Positions 47,991-62,200 of a stretch of DNA of 64,000 nt are shown piece by piece. This DNA is from Petrolisthes cinctipes (taxonomy: Eukaryota > Arthropoda > Malacostraca > Decapoda > Porcellanidae), in assembly GCA_033782935.1 (NCBI GenBank), contig JAWQEG010002500.1, forward strand, positions 12,501 to 76,500, given 5' to 3'. Numbering within the stretch: the first letter of the stretch is position 1; the number at the start of each line of letters is the position of its first letter. The notes under the pieces are model-generated. The model searched no databases and was not told where the DNA came from. It saw only the letters and a program-made list of their open reading frames with translations. A program made the position numbers and the translations under genes.

Positions 47991-50274
47991 AAATTTAACA
48001 CTTACACATTTATATAAAAATTTATGGTAAGACAAGGATGTTAAGCTGAACAAACATTATGATACAGGATAAGTGTACAACATATTTTGACAAAATTATA
48101 TGCATGCTGGGTTTCTGTTTGGCACCTTAATATAATTTGTTTACTCTTCATACTATACCTGGCTGAGTTTAAATTTGCTGATGTGACTTTGGCTACACTG
48201 TATTATAGTATACCAATAACCTTTTTTACAAGGGATGGAACACTAGTGACTTGAATCCAAATAAGAATATTTACCTTGGTACAGCTGGCTACATAAGCCT
48301 CATTTGCCTCCACTGCTTCTCTTGCAACTGGCTTTCAACTTTCTTAATTGATCCAGTTAAATTATTGAGATGGAAGAACGAGAATCAAGCCATGCTGTGA
48401 TATACTGAAATATTACTGCAAACCAAAAATGTTAATCTGGAACAATAAATCCCAGTACCCAAATGAAAGATATAAAAGTGGAAAATGCTTTCACCAAAGA
48501 ATGGCCATATAGCATGTAACCTTTACTGTGCTTCAGCCTCATACTTGGGTCACATTGGCACCAGATGCAAACACTTGTCCTTGCATTAGTATATCGTCAA
48601 AACATTTTGACATCTGTGGTTATGAGGCAACTGCTTCCAATACCTCTATTTCAAATTATTATGAACCGTCTACAAATGGAGAAGCAAGGGAGGTAAAAAA
48701 ATTTTTGTTTCAATCTGCTTACATAAGTATTTCTGTAATAAACAAAACCTTCTATACATATTATGGAATTACTAAAGAATTAATACAAGAACACCTCATG
48801 TATGAAATTATTATCTATCATAATTCTCAGGCTGTAATTTGCTACAGAAAATAGGAGTCTACAGCCAGAGATTCATAAAATTTCTCCCCATGCTTGTTTA
48901 TAAAAGTTCTTAAACTGGTCATAAAAGTAAAAATATAAATACTCTTGTCACATCATCTACTTGATGAATACACAACCTTCTGAAGCTCTTGGAAATATAT
49001 ATATATCTGACATTTACAGTATGCTCTGGCACATTGGGTCATTTTCCCTATTTACTCTAGAGAACTCTTAACTTTTCATGATTGAAGTAACTTCAATATT
49101 TATATGCAGTACATAATCTATCTATGGATACAAACCCCGTATCAAGTAAAGATATCTTAGCTGACTCATTATATATACTGTGTGTGTGTGAAAAGATAAA
49201 TTATTTCACAAAAAAATAAAATTGTTCCAGCTGAACACGGGTGCTAAGGCAATGAGATTTCAAAACCATCCTTTAATAAAGAGTTCGTACCATGGATTAC
49301 AGATAGAGTATGTAAAAGCACAAGATGCAATTTTAAACCAGATTTACATTCACAGCTGCTAAAGTATTAAAAAATCAATTGGACACAAATTTATACAATA
49401 TATGTTTCCTGGTATACAATACTTAATCCTCAAATTGCAAGTTCATATGCACAGCATTGTTAATAGATATGTCATATTGTTGGCACTTGAAAGCAGACTC
49501 CAGAGATCTAGATTGTGGACGGAAAGGTAGGAGCTGTGCTTATTATTGTCCCGTCTCCAGTAAAATAGAGGAAACATGACTAATGCAAGGTAGTCAGAGA
49601 GATTCCTAATCAAGATGGATTAGTTTTACAAGTGTTTTCCACTCAGGACAGAATGATAAGGAATGAGATAAAATGTGTAATCTACCTTAGAAGGATGATG
49701 GTAAATGAAAGTGTGATGAGTGATATAGATAAATATTCATTAATATTTACATTAATATCTACTATTATCAAGCCAAGCTTGATAATAGAAGATAAAGAGA
49801 CGGAACTGTACGAGCACAGCTCTTTCCTGAATGTCACAACTAGGGAAATATGAAATGTCCAGTGATTATAATTCACAAATTGTGCTAAATTTTCCAGGGA
49901 GACACTTTTTGGGTTCCTGGCACATGCCCAGAGAGACCTCTTGGACCACCCCTGTGAGATTCCTTGATTTTGGTCAACCCTCCACAGGAGGTATGGAATG
50001 ATCAGGAGTTTGTTACACAATATAAGTCACTCCCAATTTTATATTTTACTTCATTTTCCTGAAGAAAGTTATAATACATGAACTTCCATGCAGGTGGTTA
50101 TTCAGTAACAGCACACACAAAGCATGGATTATTGGCACAATGTTATTTTCGTTGTTAGTGATACCAGTACTAACTTGTGATTCATACAACAGTATGATAA
50201 TTACAGGACTGTAAATATAATAACACTACTATATAAATATTAAATCTTTGACACATGATGAAAGTACCTACCTT

Positions 50275-53200
50275 TCACTGGAGTGACATATCGCTGTTAT
50301 GTTTCATGTTGAGATCGTCAACAAATTCTTTCTTTAGGATTTTTACACACCTGAAATAATTATGAGGACAGTGTTACATTATATAATGTGCTGGTTAGCA
50401 TGACATGAAATGAGGGGCCCATTTAAAAGGGGTATAATTACCATAATGATGCTTCAAGATAAATCTGAGCAACTCATTTGATTCTTTCATTGAATTAAAT
50501 AGCATTGCATGAGTTGAAAAAGCTGTAGCTCAATGCATCTAGTAACAAGCCTTTCACCATTAACATCAAACTAACAGACTCTATCTTACCTACAATTAAG
50601 ATTGTTGCCAACTTACCGTTTGTACTGTGGCGATGTTCGAAATTTTGCAATGTCAAGGCTAGGTGCATGTGGCATGTGAACTATGAAGGCATTTGGAAGC
50701 ACCACAAACTCGAAACCCATCACATGAAGTTCCATGATATGTGACACCTGAAAGTAAGGGATTCAAAAGACTACTGAGATTAATTGTTAATAACTGAATA
50801 ATAAGAATATTCATAAATATTTTACCAAGCATAATTCATCCAAACATACATTGCAATGAGCTATAAATATTTTGTGTGACATGTTAAAATCATAAATTAT
50901 ATTCTAATTACATTTTATATTTCTTTCTGGTTTAGTCAACCCAATGATAAACTAGTCAGATCAGACTCCGTCAAACACAACCGTACCTTGTTCCAACCGA
51001 ATCCAACAAACCGAGTGTCATACTCGGGCACATCTTTACGCACCACAATGTATGGCTCAAAATCCTGCTCCCATGGCACCTGTAAAACAACAATTATTAT
51101 TTACTATGGCAAGCTGATTTTTTCTTTCTCAGTATAAAAATGATGTTATTACTTTATAATACCAGTATGTACTGCTGCCTTTAAGTTCATTCTTCCTATC
51201 TTTCAAAGGTACATGAACCAATTTGACAACACTTCACAATTTATAGATAAATTAATAACCAGCAATTTTAAGTGGTTCAATTAATTGTTCTGACACTTTT
51301 CTAATAAATAACAAAATAGACCTTCATAAGAAAGTAAAAGAACAGAGGCGGGAACAATACACCTGGAGGAGACTCTACCAACCAGAACCAAACATGTCGG
51401 TGCTGAAATTTTTTTAAATTACAACCATTATCTTTGGCAGTGTCAACACGTTTCGTATCCTGTTAAATTTTATTTTAATAAAATACTGTATGCATGGATA
51501 GCTTGTTCTTAAAATACAGGATATTTTATTTGTAACTGCATATGTATTTGTATTATCAAGTGTTAAAAATATGTTTATACTTGACCTTATATGGCGTTGT
51601 CGCAGTTCTCCACTTTGCAAAGTTTGTTGGAGCATGACCTTTGGTCCAAACATGATACCTATAAAAGTAATACAGTACTAATATTAATACACCCAAATAT
51701 TGATAATTTTGTGCTTACTTCTCATACAGTAATCTCCTTTCAATGGCACTGAAAAGAAATCTTTCAAGTTATATTAGTAGTGATGCAAAGAAAATACAGA
51801 CCAACACATTACGTGAAAAAGTTGATACTGTAGTATTAAAGGAAAGGAGGAAAGGCAGCAACAATTGGCTATGATTTAGGGTTGATCCAAACAACTGTAG
51901 CCACCACAGTTAAAGACAAAGCGCATCTTATCTCACATTAACCCTTTTAGTATCAGGGGTGTCAGGAAAATTCCAACTGCTCTTTACCTGATGACGCTTA
52001 ATGTATTGGGAAAATTTCAACCACTCATTACCCAATGCCGTGTATTGTGTCCAACTCTATCATTCTTTTTTTATCATATTCAGAAAGAAAAAACATTCCT
52101 CTACAAAATATAAAATAAATATAAAAAAATAAGTGCAATCCACGAATATATGAGGTTGGGAGTGTAAATCCAATACAGTAGGCTCGCCTATTGTGCAACA
52201 ATTTGGGCAACAGAGGCGCTCATGTAAAGGGAAATTGTATAGTATTAAAACATCTTTATATGGGGAAAGTTACTTATGGGCGGCCACTGACTCACACTGA
52301 CAATTTTAAGAGATCTTATACACCAACATGCAGGGTACAGTACAGTATTTGGTAATTGTGATTTGATTATAGTCACAGTAGCAATGAATATAAGTTCATA
52401 CCAAAGAAATGGAAGTACTCTAGAAGCACACTAGGAGTTAGAGATGGGGTTCCAAGGGGGCTGTGACACTATATCAGTGTTCCCGCTGTACCTCCCAAGG
52501 TACACACACACCACTCGCCATTCCCACTAGCATTGTGTTTCATTCACTTTGTCCATAAACCCTTCAAAGTTAAGGGCGGACACAACTGAATGCAAAATGA
52601 AGATAGCGAAATACCTCTCTATCACAATGATTGGTGGGTCGAGAGCAGAAGCACCAGAACTCATCTCAGCCATACAGCCATGGCGATGGTACCACTGGAA
52701 AGGCCTGGGCTAGAACTAGGGGATTGACTGTAGTAACACTGACTCTAGCCTGTGTGGGCTGGTGGCCGGAGCTTAAGACCATCCCATACTCCAGCCACCC
52801 CAACCCTCCCCCACTTAAAGAAAAATGGCCCTGTTTTGCAGCTGGGGGGTAGCTCTTGATAAATATTTGCGGTCTTTAGTTAATCACCTAAAGCTTCAGA
52901 GCGTGCGACAGGAATTTCTTCTTACGCTCGACCTTTGACACAGTGAAAGTAGGAGTTGGTTGGTAGGGTGTAGGGTTGGGGGCAACAAGTCGGCGACAAT
53001 GGAGGGGTGGGTACACATGGCGCGAGGGAGCGGGAGACTGACTGAGTGAGAGGGATAAGCCGCCTAGGGGGAGCGGCTGGTTGTAGCCAACATCTAATAA
53101 GTAAATTGGTTGTAGTGTGGGTTTTGGGAAGCGGCTAGTTTCAAGCAGAAACCGAATTTAGAAGCGCTTCTGGGAAAGGCTGCGATTGGGCCACTTTTGG

Positions 53201-56200
53201 CCACAAAAAAGGTTGCAAAAGGTGAATCGCGCATTGAGAACACATCCAATATGCAAATCTACTGTACAACTATTTTTTCCAGCGGTGAGCGAGGGAGAGC
53301 GTATCAGGAAAAGATGCGTGGTCCGCGCTCACTCAACACACTAACAGTTGCAGGCGCGATATGCATCATCTGGCACTGAAAGGGTTAAAGATGCATCTCC
53401 CATGCAGTCAATTATAATAACAAAGCAAAGATCCGTTGTGTTAATGGAAATGGAACACTGCATGGAGTCACCATGGGGATACAATCATGACCGATGCATA
53501 TATGGCTCCTTGGATCGCTTGGCAGTGACGTGACCAATTATATATCAGTTCATCACCATTTTTCATCCAATAAAGTTGAATAATTCAAAACATGAAGTTT
53601 CTTAAAGATACCTGTTATGGTAAAAGCATAACTACAGGAAATATATGGTCAGTCAACATAGGTATAAATGTATGGTATAGAGATGGTAATTCAAGTTTTG
53701 TACAAAATCAACTTCAGTCACTTCTCAGAATGTAGGCCTATGTGACGATGTACCCGGAAAATCTCCGCATAAGACAGATATACAACCGAGTTATATTTAT
53801 AACTGTCCGAGTTATCCGATATCCGGCTTACATGTATCCGACTTAAGAGATGTTTTACTGTATTGTATACATTCAGAAACTGATTTACACAATGCACTTA
53901 GAACACAACACAGTATTCATGCAAATCAACACCTGATACATAATCAGTACAATAAAGTTCAAAAGTAGTATTTGTTGATTACTATAATTATTAAAGACAT
54001 CAGAAAATAAAGTATAGAACTGGACATTACACTGACCTGAAAGTAAAGAGTTCACCCATGTCCAGCCTGTTAAGAAGTTCTGCTTTACTACGAGGGAAGG
54101 AGAGGCGATAACGCTGAGTCTCAAATGCCGGTACAACCCAAGCCTACCAAGTGAAAAAAATCATTACGGATCATGAAAGTGTCTATTTATGAGGTTGGTA
54201 ACTCCACCATAACAGTAATTTATATGAGGCAGATGAACTGCTCCTCTTCTGCCGTAGCCAAGACCCCGTCCACATGATCGAGCAGTGATTGAAGGCCATT
54301 TCCCACTGAACGTAGTTCTCTCTTCTTTAGCAGCGTTAACAGATGGGGCAATTCTCGGCAGGCTCCACACTGTCATGCCTGTCTCCCACTTACCAAACGT
54401 GCGTTTTGGTAACAGTCTTTGCCCGTTGGGCACTGCTCGTTCATGTGGACAGGGCCTAACCTAAAGGCAAATGGATTTCAGGATATTCTTGAAGTCTTTC
54501 GACACAATAGTGGGTGTACCTCTTAGGTATCTATAGTACAGTATTCATATATAAAAGTAACGTTATAAATATTCAGTCATAGTCTAGGGCATAGGATACT
54601 GATACATCTGTCTCAGTTATCATTACTGCTTGAGAGGAACAATTTAAAATAGTGCATAAAATTTCACTCACCTTCTTACTGTGATCAGGGTGAAGTGTCT
54701 GGAGTGTTTTACGTAGGTACCCATACAGGCCAAACATGGGAAGGAAGTCAATGTCTGTGAGGAAGATGTAGGGAGTATCCACATGTTGGATTCCAACATT
54801 ACGCAGGAAGTTCACGGGGTAGAAGCTCTTGATGGAATACAAAAAAAAAAACTCTTGATAGTGATTACATTACGTGGTTACAATTTACAGTAACTATCTG
54901 CAGTTAATATGAAATGTGTTACCAACATTAGGGGATAATTCACTTCTGATATCATTTCCCACTCTGGGATCAAAGGATGCACTATATACAGGTATAATAA
55001 TTTAAATTAAAAGCACTATATTCCATTCTAATCATTATTAAACCAAAAGTTGCAGGAAATATATGCTAGCTTGCATACCATACAGACACAACCTGTGAGG
55101 GTAATTAATTATAATTCATAGCAGATGAACAAACTTACCCCCTCTTTATAGACAACATGGTATGCAACATTCTTCCTGGTAGCAATGATCTGGGAGCTCT
55201 GAGTGTATGAAAGGAATTGCTGGGCTTCTGCATCAGACATGTATAGAGTTAGGCTCACTGGACCTGAAGCAAAGAGGCAAATTAATTATATATTTGATTC
55301 ATGCATTATTATTGTCTAAACATAGGTAACTATAAGACATTACAGTAGCTGAAATTTGAGCAGTAAAAATTCATAACAAAATGCATTTGCCAGCTGAATA
55401 GAATTTATGTTCAGTAATATATACAAAGGGCCGGATCCACAAAGGTGCGCCGGAGTATCTATTTGCTCCAGTTGTTGCACGACCTCCTGACATCCACCCA
55501 TCTGAATCTTCCCTTCCCCGTGAGGGCAGTCCACCTGGCCCAGCCCTTCTGACATATCAGAAAAAGCTGGATGGAGCCATTGTGGATGCCTGTCCAGGAT
55601 GCAACATATGGAAGACTGCAATGTACACAACCACACTCGACAACAACACAACATACTGTACACTCTCTAAGGGCACTGTGGTAAAGCCCGGTTCAGGCCA
55701 TGGCCTGCCTCAGGAGCTCTGGGCTGCCCAGCCAGACAGCTTATGGAACTTCAACAACAACAACAACTTCTTTCCTTCAGACCACCAAACTTACAACATA
55801 TAATACACCATTCACTATGGTAAGTAAACTAACCGTCCCAATGTGTGAGGAGTTGTTCTACCATCTGGAGACGGTCCATAGAGAGTGTGGCCACCAGAGT
55901 GACATCAGCAGGATCAGGAGCTGGATCAGAATGGTGGTCAAGGAAGAAGAGGTGGGTGCGGTAGTTAGTGTCCCGTGCTCGCCGGAACTCATAACATTCA
56001 TCTTCTTCACTCAGCTGCCATGAGGAGAATAGTGTGGAAACAAATAATTTCCCTGTGCATGACATAAGATGAGTAGTATCAGTGCTATCATTGAGTCGTT
56101 CCAACATACTTGACTCATATTCCTGCCAACACTGTCCAGACAACTTACAATAAATATAGTAGTTTGTCAGTAACTATACATGTGTCATACAATAAAAGAT

Positions 56201-59200
56201 AACATCCTAAAAAATGACATAAACCACTCCAGTGTGGAGGAATAACTCTAAAGCAACTGAGTCACAATCTGAGGTTTTCCTTGGAATGAATGATAAGTTG
56301 GATATAAGGAAGAGATTAAGAGTACCTGAGCTAAATTTCCTGAAGCAGCAGCAGCACCATTAGTTCTAGAGTGGTTATGACAGCCAAACAACTCCCGGCG
56401 AAGGAGGTTGCCATCATATTCCAAGAAGGTCAGGTGCAGATTACGGAAGAATGCAACATGTTTGTTCTTAACCTTGAGCTTTTTTGGTGAATTCCAGTGG
56501 ATTGCCTAGTAGGGTTAGATGGGGTTGAAAATTAATCTAGAGTTCTACATATATTTGATACTCAGCACTAAAGCATCAATACTGTATTGTACACAATCTT
56601 ATACTCACATCCTTACCAAACATACTCAAAAGAATGATAATGTGTGGTTATTTTCTAAAATACAGTTACAAGGTACAGCACACATACTCTTTATTGTGCA
56701 GCTGTTCCAATTTCTTTAGTAGTATGCGACACTGAAAATACTGAATGTATATATCCATTTACTCAGTGAAAATTAGAAAAAACTAACCTTCAAATCCATG
56801 ACTTCAAGGTAGCACAGTTCTGAACGAGTATTGTCAGAGAGTTGGACATTCCACTGGCAAGGCAACTGGTAAACAATTTCTGGATGTTGCTGTCAAATAT
56901 AATAACACAATAATCAGAGAGACAGGGACTGAACACAGTCATTACATTTCACAAAAGCAAGTTCTGGTACTGTATTGTTATGTCTTTCAGCTTTCTGAGA
57001 TTCTTTAATAAGTTCCTATTCACCCTATCATAACTGTCTCCACTTTAATTATAGAACTACTCAACTTTCCATCACTTTATCAAAACATCATCTAATTTGC
57101 TTCCCATGAGTGCTAGTAATTTTGTTATCTAGGCCAGAGACAACAAACTTTTATACCTGCAAATGCAACTGTACAATCTCCCCCCTAAAAAGTATTGTTA
57201 ACTTTTTCATTACTTACCCATGGCAAATCTAACAATAGTTTTCTTGGAGACTGCATATGAGGAAGTATTTTACTGTACCTTGATGACAGCATTAATAATA
57301 TCTTGATCTGCCAGCTGTGTGGAATATAAAGTTGTCAGGTCTCTTTCAGCAATCAGTCTCCAACGCTGAGACCAGTTGCTCTGTCTCATTGCATCCAATC
57401 GAATCAGGATGACCCCAGTATTATACCTGTTTGATATAGAGTGAGAATATTTCACTGACTAACCATGTTAATCATTACTTCACAATGCCTTCATTTTTAT
57501 GAAAGGAAATGTTCGACACATTCAGTACTGTACAGTAAGAAACTACAATGACTACATTAGCTATACATCCAATTCAAAAATACATTTTGCTGATGAAAAT
57601 ATTCCACATCTTCAAGTAAAATTCATATTAGCCTCTTATTTTTATGTACAACACAGGATTAACTCTGCTTCCTCACCCTCTGCCAGCAGCAGGCCAGGGA
57701 CGGTGAGATTTCCAGAGTTTGCCCAAGTACCAATCACTTTGGTTTTCCACAAGACCAAGGTACTGAGAACAGAAAGATATATCACTATTATTTCAAAAAT
57801 AGTTTCAATGACAATGGTGTTCAGTTACATAGTTTATCTAAGTATGTATTAGAACATGCACAAATATATATTGAGTTTTTATCACTGTCAGACAGCCACA
57901 TCAATCTTCATAATACTCACCTGTTTAGGACTGAATTTTGAGAATAGATTCCATAACTCTGCAATGTCTGTGGCAACTGTGATGTCTGTGTCTAACACCA
58001 GAACCTTATCCAGCCAAGAGGGCAGTGCTTTATTCAGTGTTAGCTTCATTAATCCAAAAACACCAGAGTAATGTTTGTTGGGTACCCATGACACTTCTGG
58101 TGCAAGATTATCAGTCAGGTAGAAGCTTACCTCAACTGTAGAAAAATAATAGGATTACTACGAATCTTTAAGGCAAGTTAAAATGTCAAATCACTTTCTT
58201 TCAGAGATATTAATTTGTTGATGCTATGCAGTGAGTTTCACAGAAAATGTTCAATCTGTACACTTTCACCATCCTAAGGAAATTATACTAAAATTTACAG
58301 TATCTTCGATACAGAATTCTCATTTGTTTCTATTATCTTGCCTTCCAAAGAAACTTAATATATTGTACAGCGATTATACAGCTGCTCTTCCTATGAATAA
58401 AAGAGCCTTTCATTACAATGTATTTTCATTCCAGTATCAAATATCCTGTAACATGTTAATAGACCAACTCACCATGTGGTACATTCCATGATGTGAAAAG
58501 AGTATGTAGGACAACTTGGGCACGTGCATCAGCTATCATGTGAAAGTGGAGAGGGTTGCGACGGTAGAAGAGGAGAGATTTCAGAAGTGTGACCACTGAC
58601 CGGGAAGAATTATAACCAGCACACACGATGGCCACATGAAGCACCTCACATTTACCTACACCCACACCCTGGTTCACATGGAGAAAATTGGAAAATAAGT
58701 GTTCCATCTGTCTTAAGTGGCATATAATATGCAATACTGTATTTACTGAAACATACATAAACATAAATTTATAATAAACTTGTAAATCTGTTCTTACATC
58801 ACACCAGATAATATACAATACAGTATCTGGATTACCTTACATGACACAGAAAACTCCTAGACATCCAAGGGAAAAACTGACATGGTCATTAAGAGTTTCA
58901 ACCTTAAATTTGGGATAAACAAAATTCATTTTATATATATATATATATAAAATACTCAATGATATTTCAAATTCCATATCTACATTATATCAAAAACACA
59001 CCTTGTCCTTGCACTTAGCTGGGGGCTGCGGGCGTTCCCCATTGGCAGTGTCATCCTTGGCTCTCTCTCCTCCCTCCTCTCCATCTCCTCCCCAGGCTTG
59101 GATGAGCTGGTTTTGAGATATGCTGAGCTGGCGTCGCAGTAGCTGGTTCTGCTGCTCCATCTCCCGCACTCTCTCAGCCAGCCGCACCTCTCGCCGAGTT

Positions 59201-62200
59201 AGTCCCAAAACATTTGTTGGGTCTGATCCTGTGGGGAAACACATTGGTCACTCACTACTTGGTTATCATATATATAGTGAATTTCTGAAATAACATATCA
59301 ATGAAGCCATATTTCTTTTTTCGTATATGTCACTTTAAATGTCACTGATAATTTTATCTTTATCATAAACATATATTATGGTTGATAAATATAGAGAGCA
59401 ATCTATGGACTGTTAATTCTACTGAAGTATTATACCAATCCTTCATTCATAAAAGCATTTTTCATACAGAAATGTTTGACTGCTTTAATACCCATCGAAA
59501 GTACAGTATGATTAAAATATGTATCTTAGTGGCAATACTAAGTTTTTTAAACTGGGAAAAAATAAAAACTACCGACCATCGAGCCTGGTAAGTACAGTGG
59601 CAGCCAGGGCACATCCAACCACCACCCCCGCCACAAGCCCGCACCACCATCGTCGGGTGTGTGAGAATCGTACACTCACCACCCGTTTACTCCGCCGGCT
59701 TATCTTGGCGTAGTCAATCACACTGCCCTTGGAAAGATGACGACACCAACAGTATTAATATTATACTTTTAAGTGAGAGACTACCAGTCTAATATGCCAA
59801 CAAAGTGAAAAAATATATGAGGGAGAGGTATCTGTGTGGGAGAGGAAGATTTGACCATACAAAAGAGGGCCTGAATAAAAGGAACTCGCTCCTCTTCCAT
59901 CCAGGAAATTCCCGTGGGGTAAGTTCCCAGTAGGAATGCAACATTAATAAGTTTTGTCTAACCTAACCTAACTTCAGTAACTTGGACCACAGCATCCTTC
60001 AGTCAGTGGCAAATTTATGACACATTGTGTAAGTACACAACAGCAAAAGCTAAATCCTTGATGATGGCATTGTGTATAATGTTAAATAGCCTATAGGCTT
60101 CCTAACTCTCATTAAAATACATAAGCAGGTATGATTCCCGAGATTATCAAAAAAATATATATATTGCATATTTCATTTCTGTGGCTAATATTAAAGATTA
60201 ACGTTAGGTTTTTATTGTAAGAATTGCTGTTTTGTAGTAGTGTTGCCTGATCCGGCTAGGTCCCAGTATTTTGCCCCGGTCAGGTCCTGGTACATTACCA
60301 GGTTATTTCCTGGTAGTTTCCCAGGTTAGGTCCCAGTAGTCTCCTGTGGTCTAGGTCAGGTTAGGTAAGGTAAGGTCAGGTAAGGTCAGGCTAATTTCAA
60401 AATGCCCCATTTGAATAGATATTGATTTTTTTTTTTTTTTTTTATATATATATAGTACCGGTAGTATGGTAAAACTAATTTAACTAATAAAATTTTTAGT
60501 CCCCTCAGGGTAACATATCTTTTACAGTATACAAGTAATGAAATACAATAACCTATTTTACGATTTTGCAGAATACGAATATTCGGGGATGCTAATTTTA
60601 TTCAACAATTTCTTTAAAATTAAGTGAAGAACCGTTCAATAATTACATACCTATATATAATGACCCGTTTCAATGAAGATCCGTTTGGCTCAGAGCTCAT
60701 AAAGTGGATAGGTTTAAACTAACAAATAGCTTCTTAATCAACCAATTTCCTTGTGGTTGTATTCTGTGGAAACTCGTGATGGCATTTGGCAACTTTGTAG
60801 GGGTAAGCAGGGTAGGTAGAGGTAGGCAAGGCAGGGTAATGGGTAGACATATAAAGGTGTGGCCAGCAGATACCCTATAATATTGGTTGGTCCCAGAGTT
60901 ACTCACAGGGTTGCCAGGTTCTGCTTGACGAAATTTCCCCATCTTCAACATCAAAATTTCCCTATTTACCTCAAAAATTCCCCGTTTACTCTTGAAGGTA
61001 TTATTATAGTCGCACATTTACCATCTTCTTGAATCTTGATAGTTCTTCTGGTAATGGGGCATTTGCGGAGGAAATGCCATAGAAAAAAATAGTCTTAGAA
61101 TGGTCTAAATAAGTGGGTATTGAAGGTAGAAAAACAGTACGGTAATTCTTTCAATATTTAACGAAATTTCCCCATTTACTCTTGAACAATCTGTATATAA
61201 TTTTCCCATTGGTACCTTTAATTAATTCTCCATGTCTAGGGAAAATTCACAATATTTGGCAACACTGGTTACTCACTCCCCTGCCCTGACCCTGTAAGTA
61301 CCCAGCATGGAGGTATAATCTATATTATACCTCCATGGTGTTGACAGAATCCTCTCAGTGCATCCCACCACAAAACAGTGACAGCCACCGTGTGCCTTTA
61401 GGCCCGGGACGAGTATTTCCCAAGTCTGGCTCAGCAGCAAGAAGCGCTGGGCAAAAATTAAGGAAAATTGGATTATAGCGACAAAAGTAGCCATAGGATA
61501 TTCTTAAAAATAGTCTCATTGTCCTTCCCAGCTCATTTTACCTAACCTTAACCTATAAACTAGTGATTGCTATGCAAAGACGACACGCAGTAGCGGGGAC
61601 GTGAGGCAAAGAAAACCCACAATGGTACACAAAAGATATATTACCGATCATGCAATTTCGGCGACAACTGTCGCCCTCTTCAGTGGTGAATAGTCAAAGG
61701 ACGACTCTTGTGGCGACCACAAAGCGCCCATGTGTCCGGGCCTTTCAGCTCATATTATCGCTGTTCGATCGGCGGCTGATCTACCAATGCAGAGAATGGA
61801 CGGTCCGTCAATGATTTCTTCTGTTGCCTGTATGCAGTCGTCATTGCTGTCACTCCTTTGGTCTGACCTCTCTGAGTCTTTATATATCACCATCCCAGAC
61901 AGCTCGGAATCAACGGCGCTGCGACGGGAGTGTGGTGAGAAGGGTAACATATGTAACCTACGCAGACAAAACTCGGTGACACTCTTCCATGGACTTATAA
62001 TATCTTAATTTATACGCCGGGATCCACAAAATTAACGCTCGCTGATGAAGTCACAGGTGTAAATTAAAGTTTACATTTACAGCTGCTTCAGTTGTGTAAT
62101 TATCAGGACTTGAAATTCGTGAAACTATATACCTGTAAGTACACGATTTCCTATTAATAAAAAACATATGATATTTCTGATCGAATACAAAAAACCTTAT

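Larger units (their letters stand above)
43430..50274. other. Space between convergent SEC31A and LARGE genes
   Basis: No coding exon is recognised in 6.8 kb. It must hold both 3' UTRs. A possible SEC31A AATAAA is at 44844-44849, 1.4 kb past the stop; none is clear for LARGE. It also contains dispersed repeats near 45305-45445 and 47450-47990, a pogo-like inverted repeat near 46700-46981 and an A run near 46530-46543. Open frames up to 112 codons look random. Confidence 0.6.

Noticed and set aside
48528..48854. 108-codon plus-strand frame in the SEC31A/LARGE spacer
   Set aside because: AT-rich, no recognisable domain, no splice or start context better than chance.
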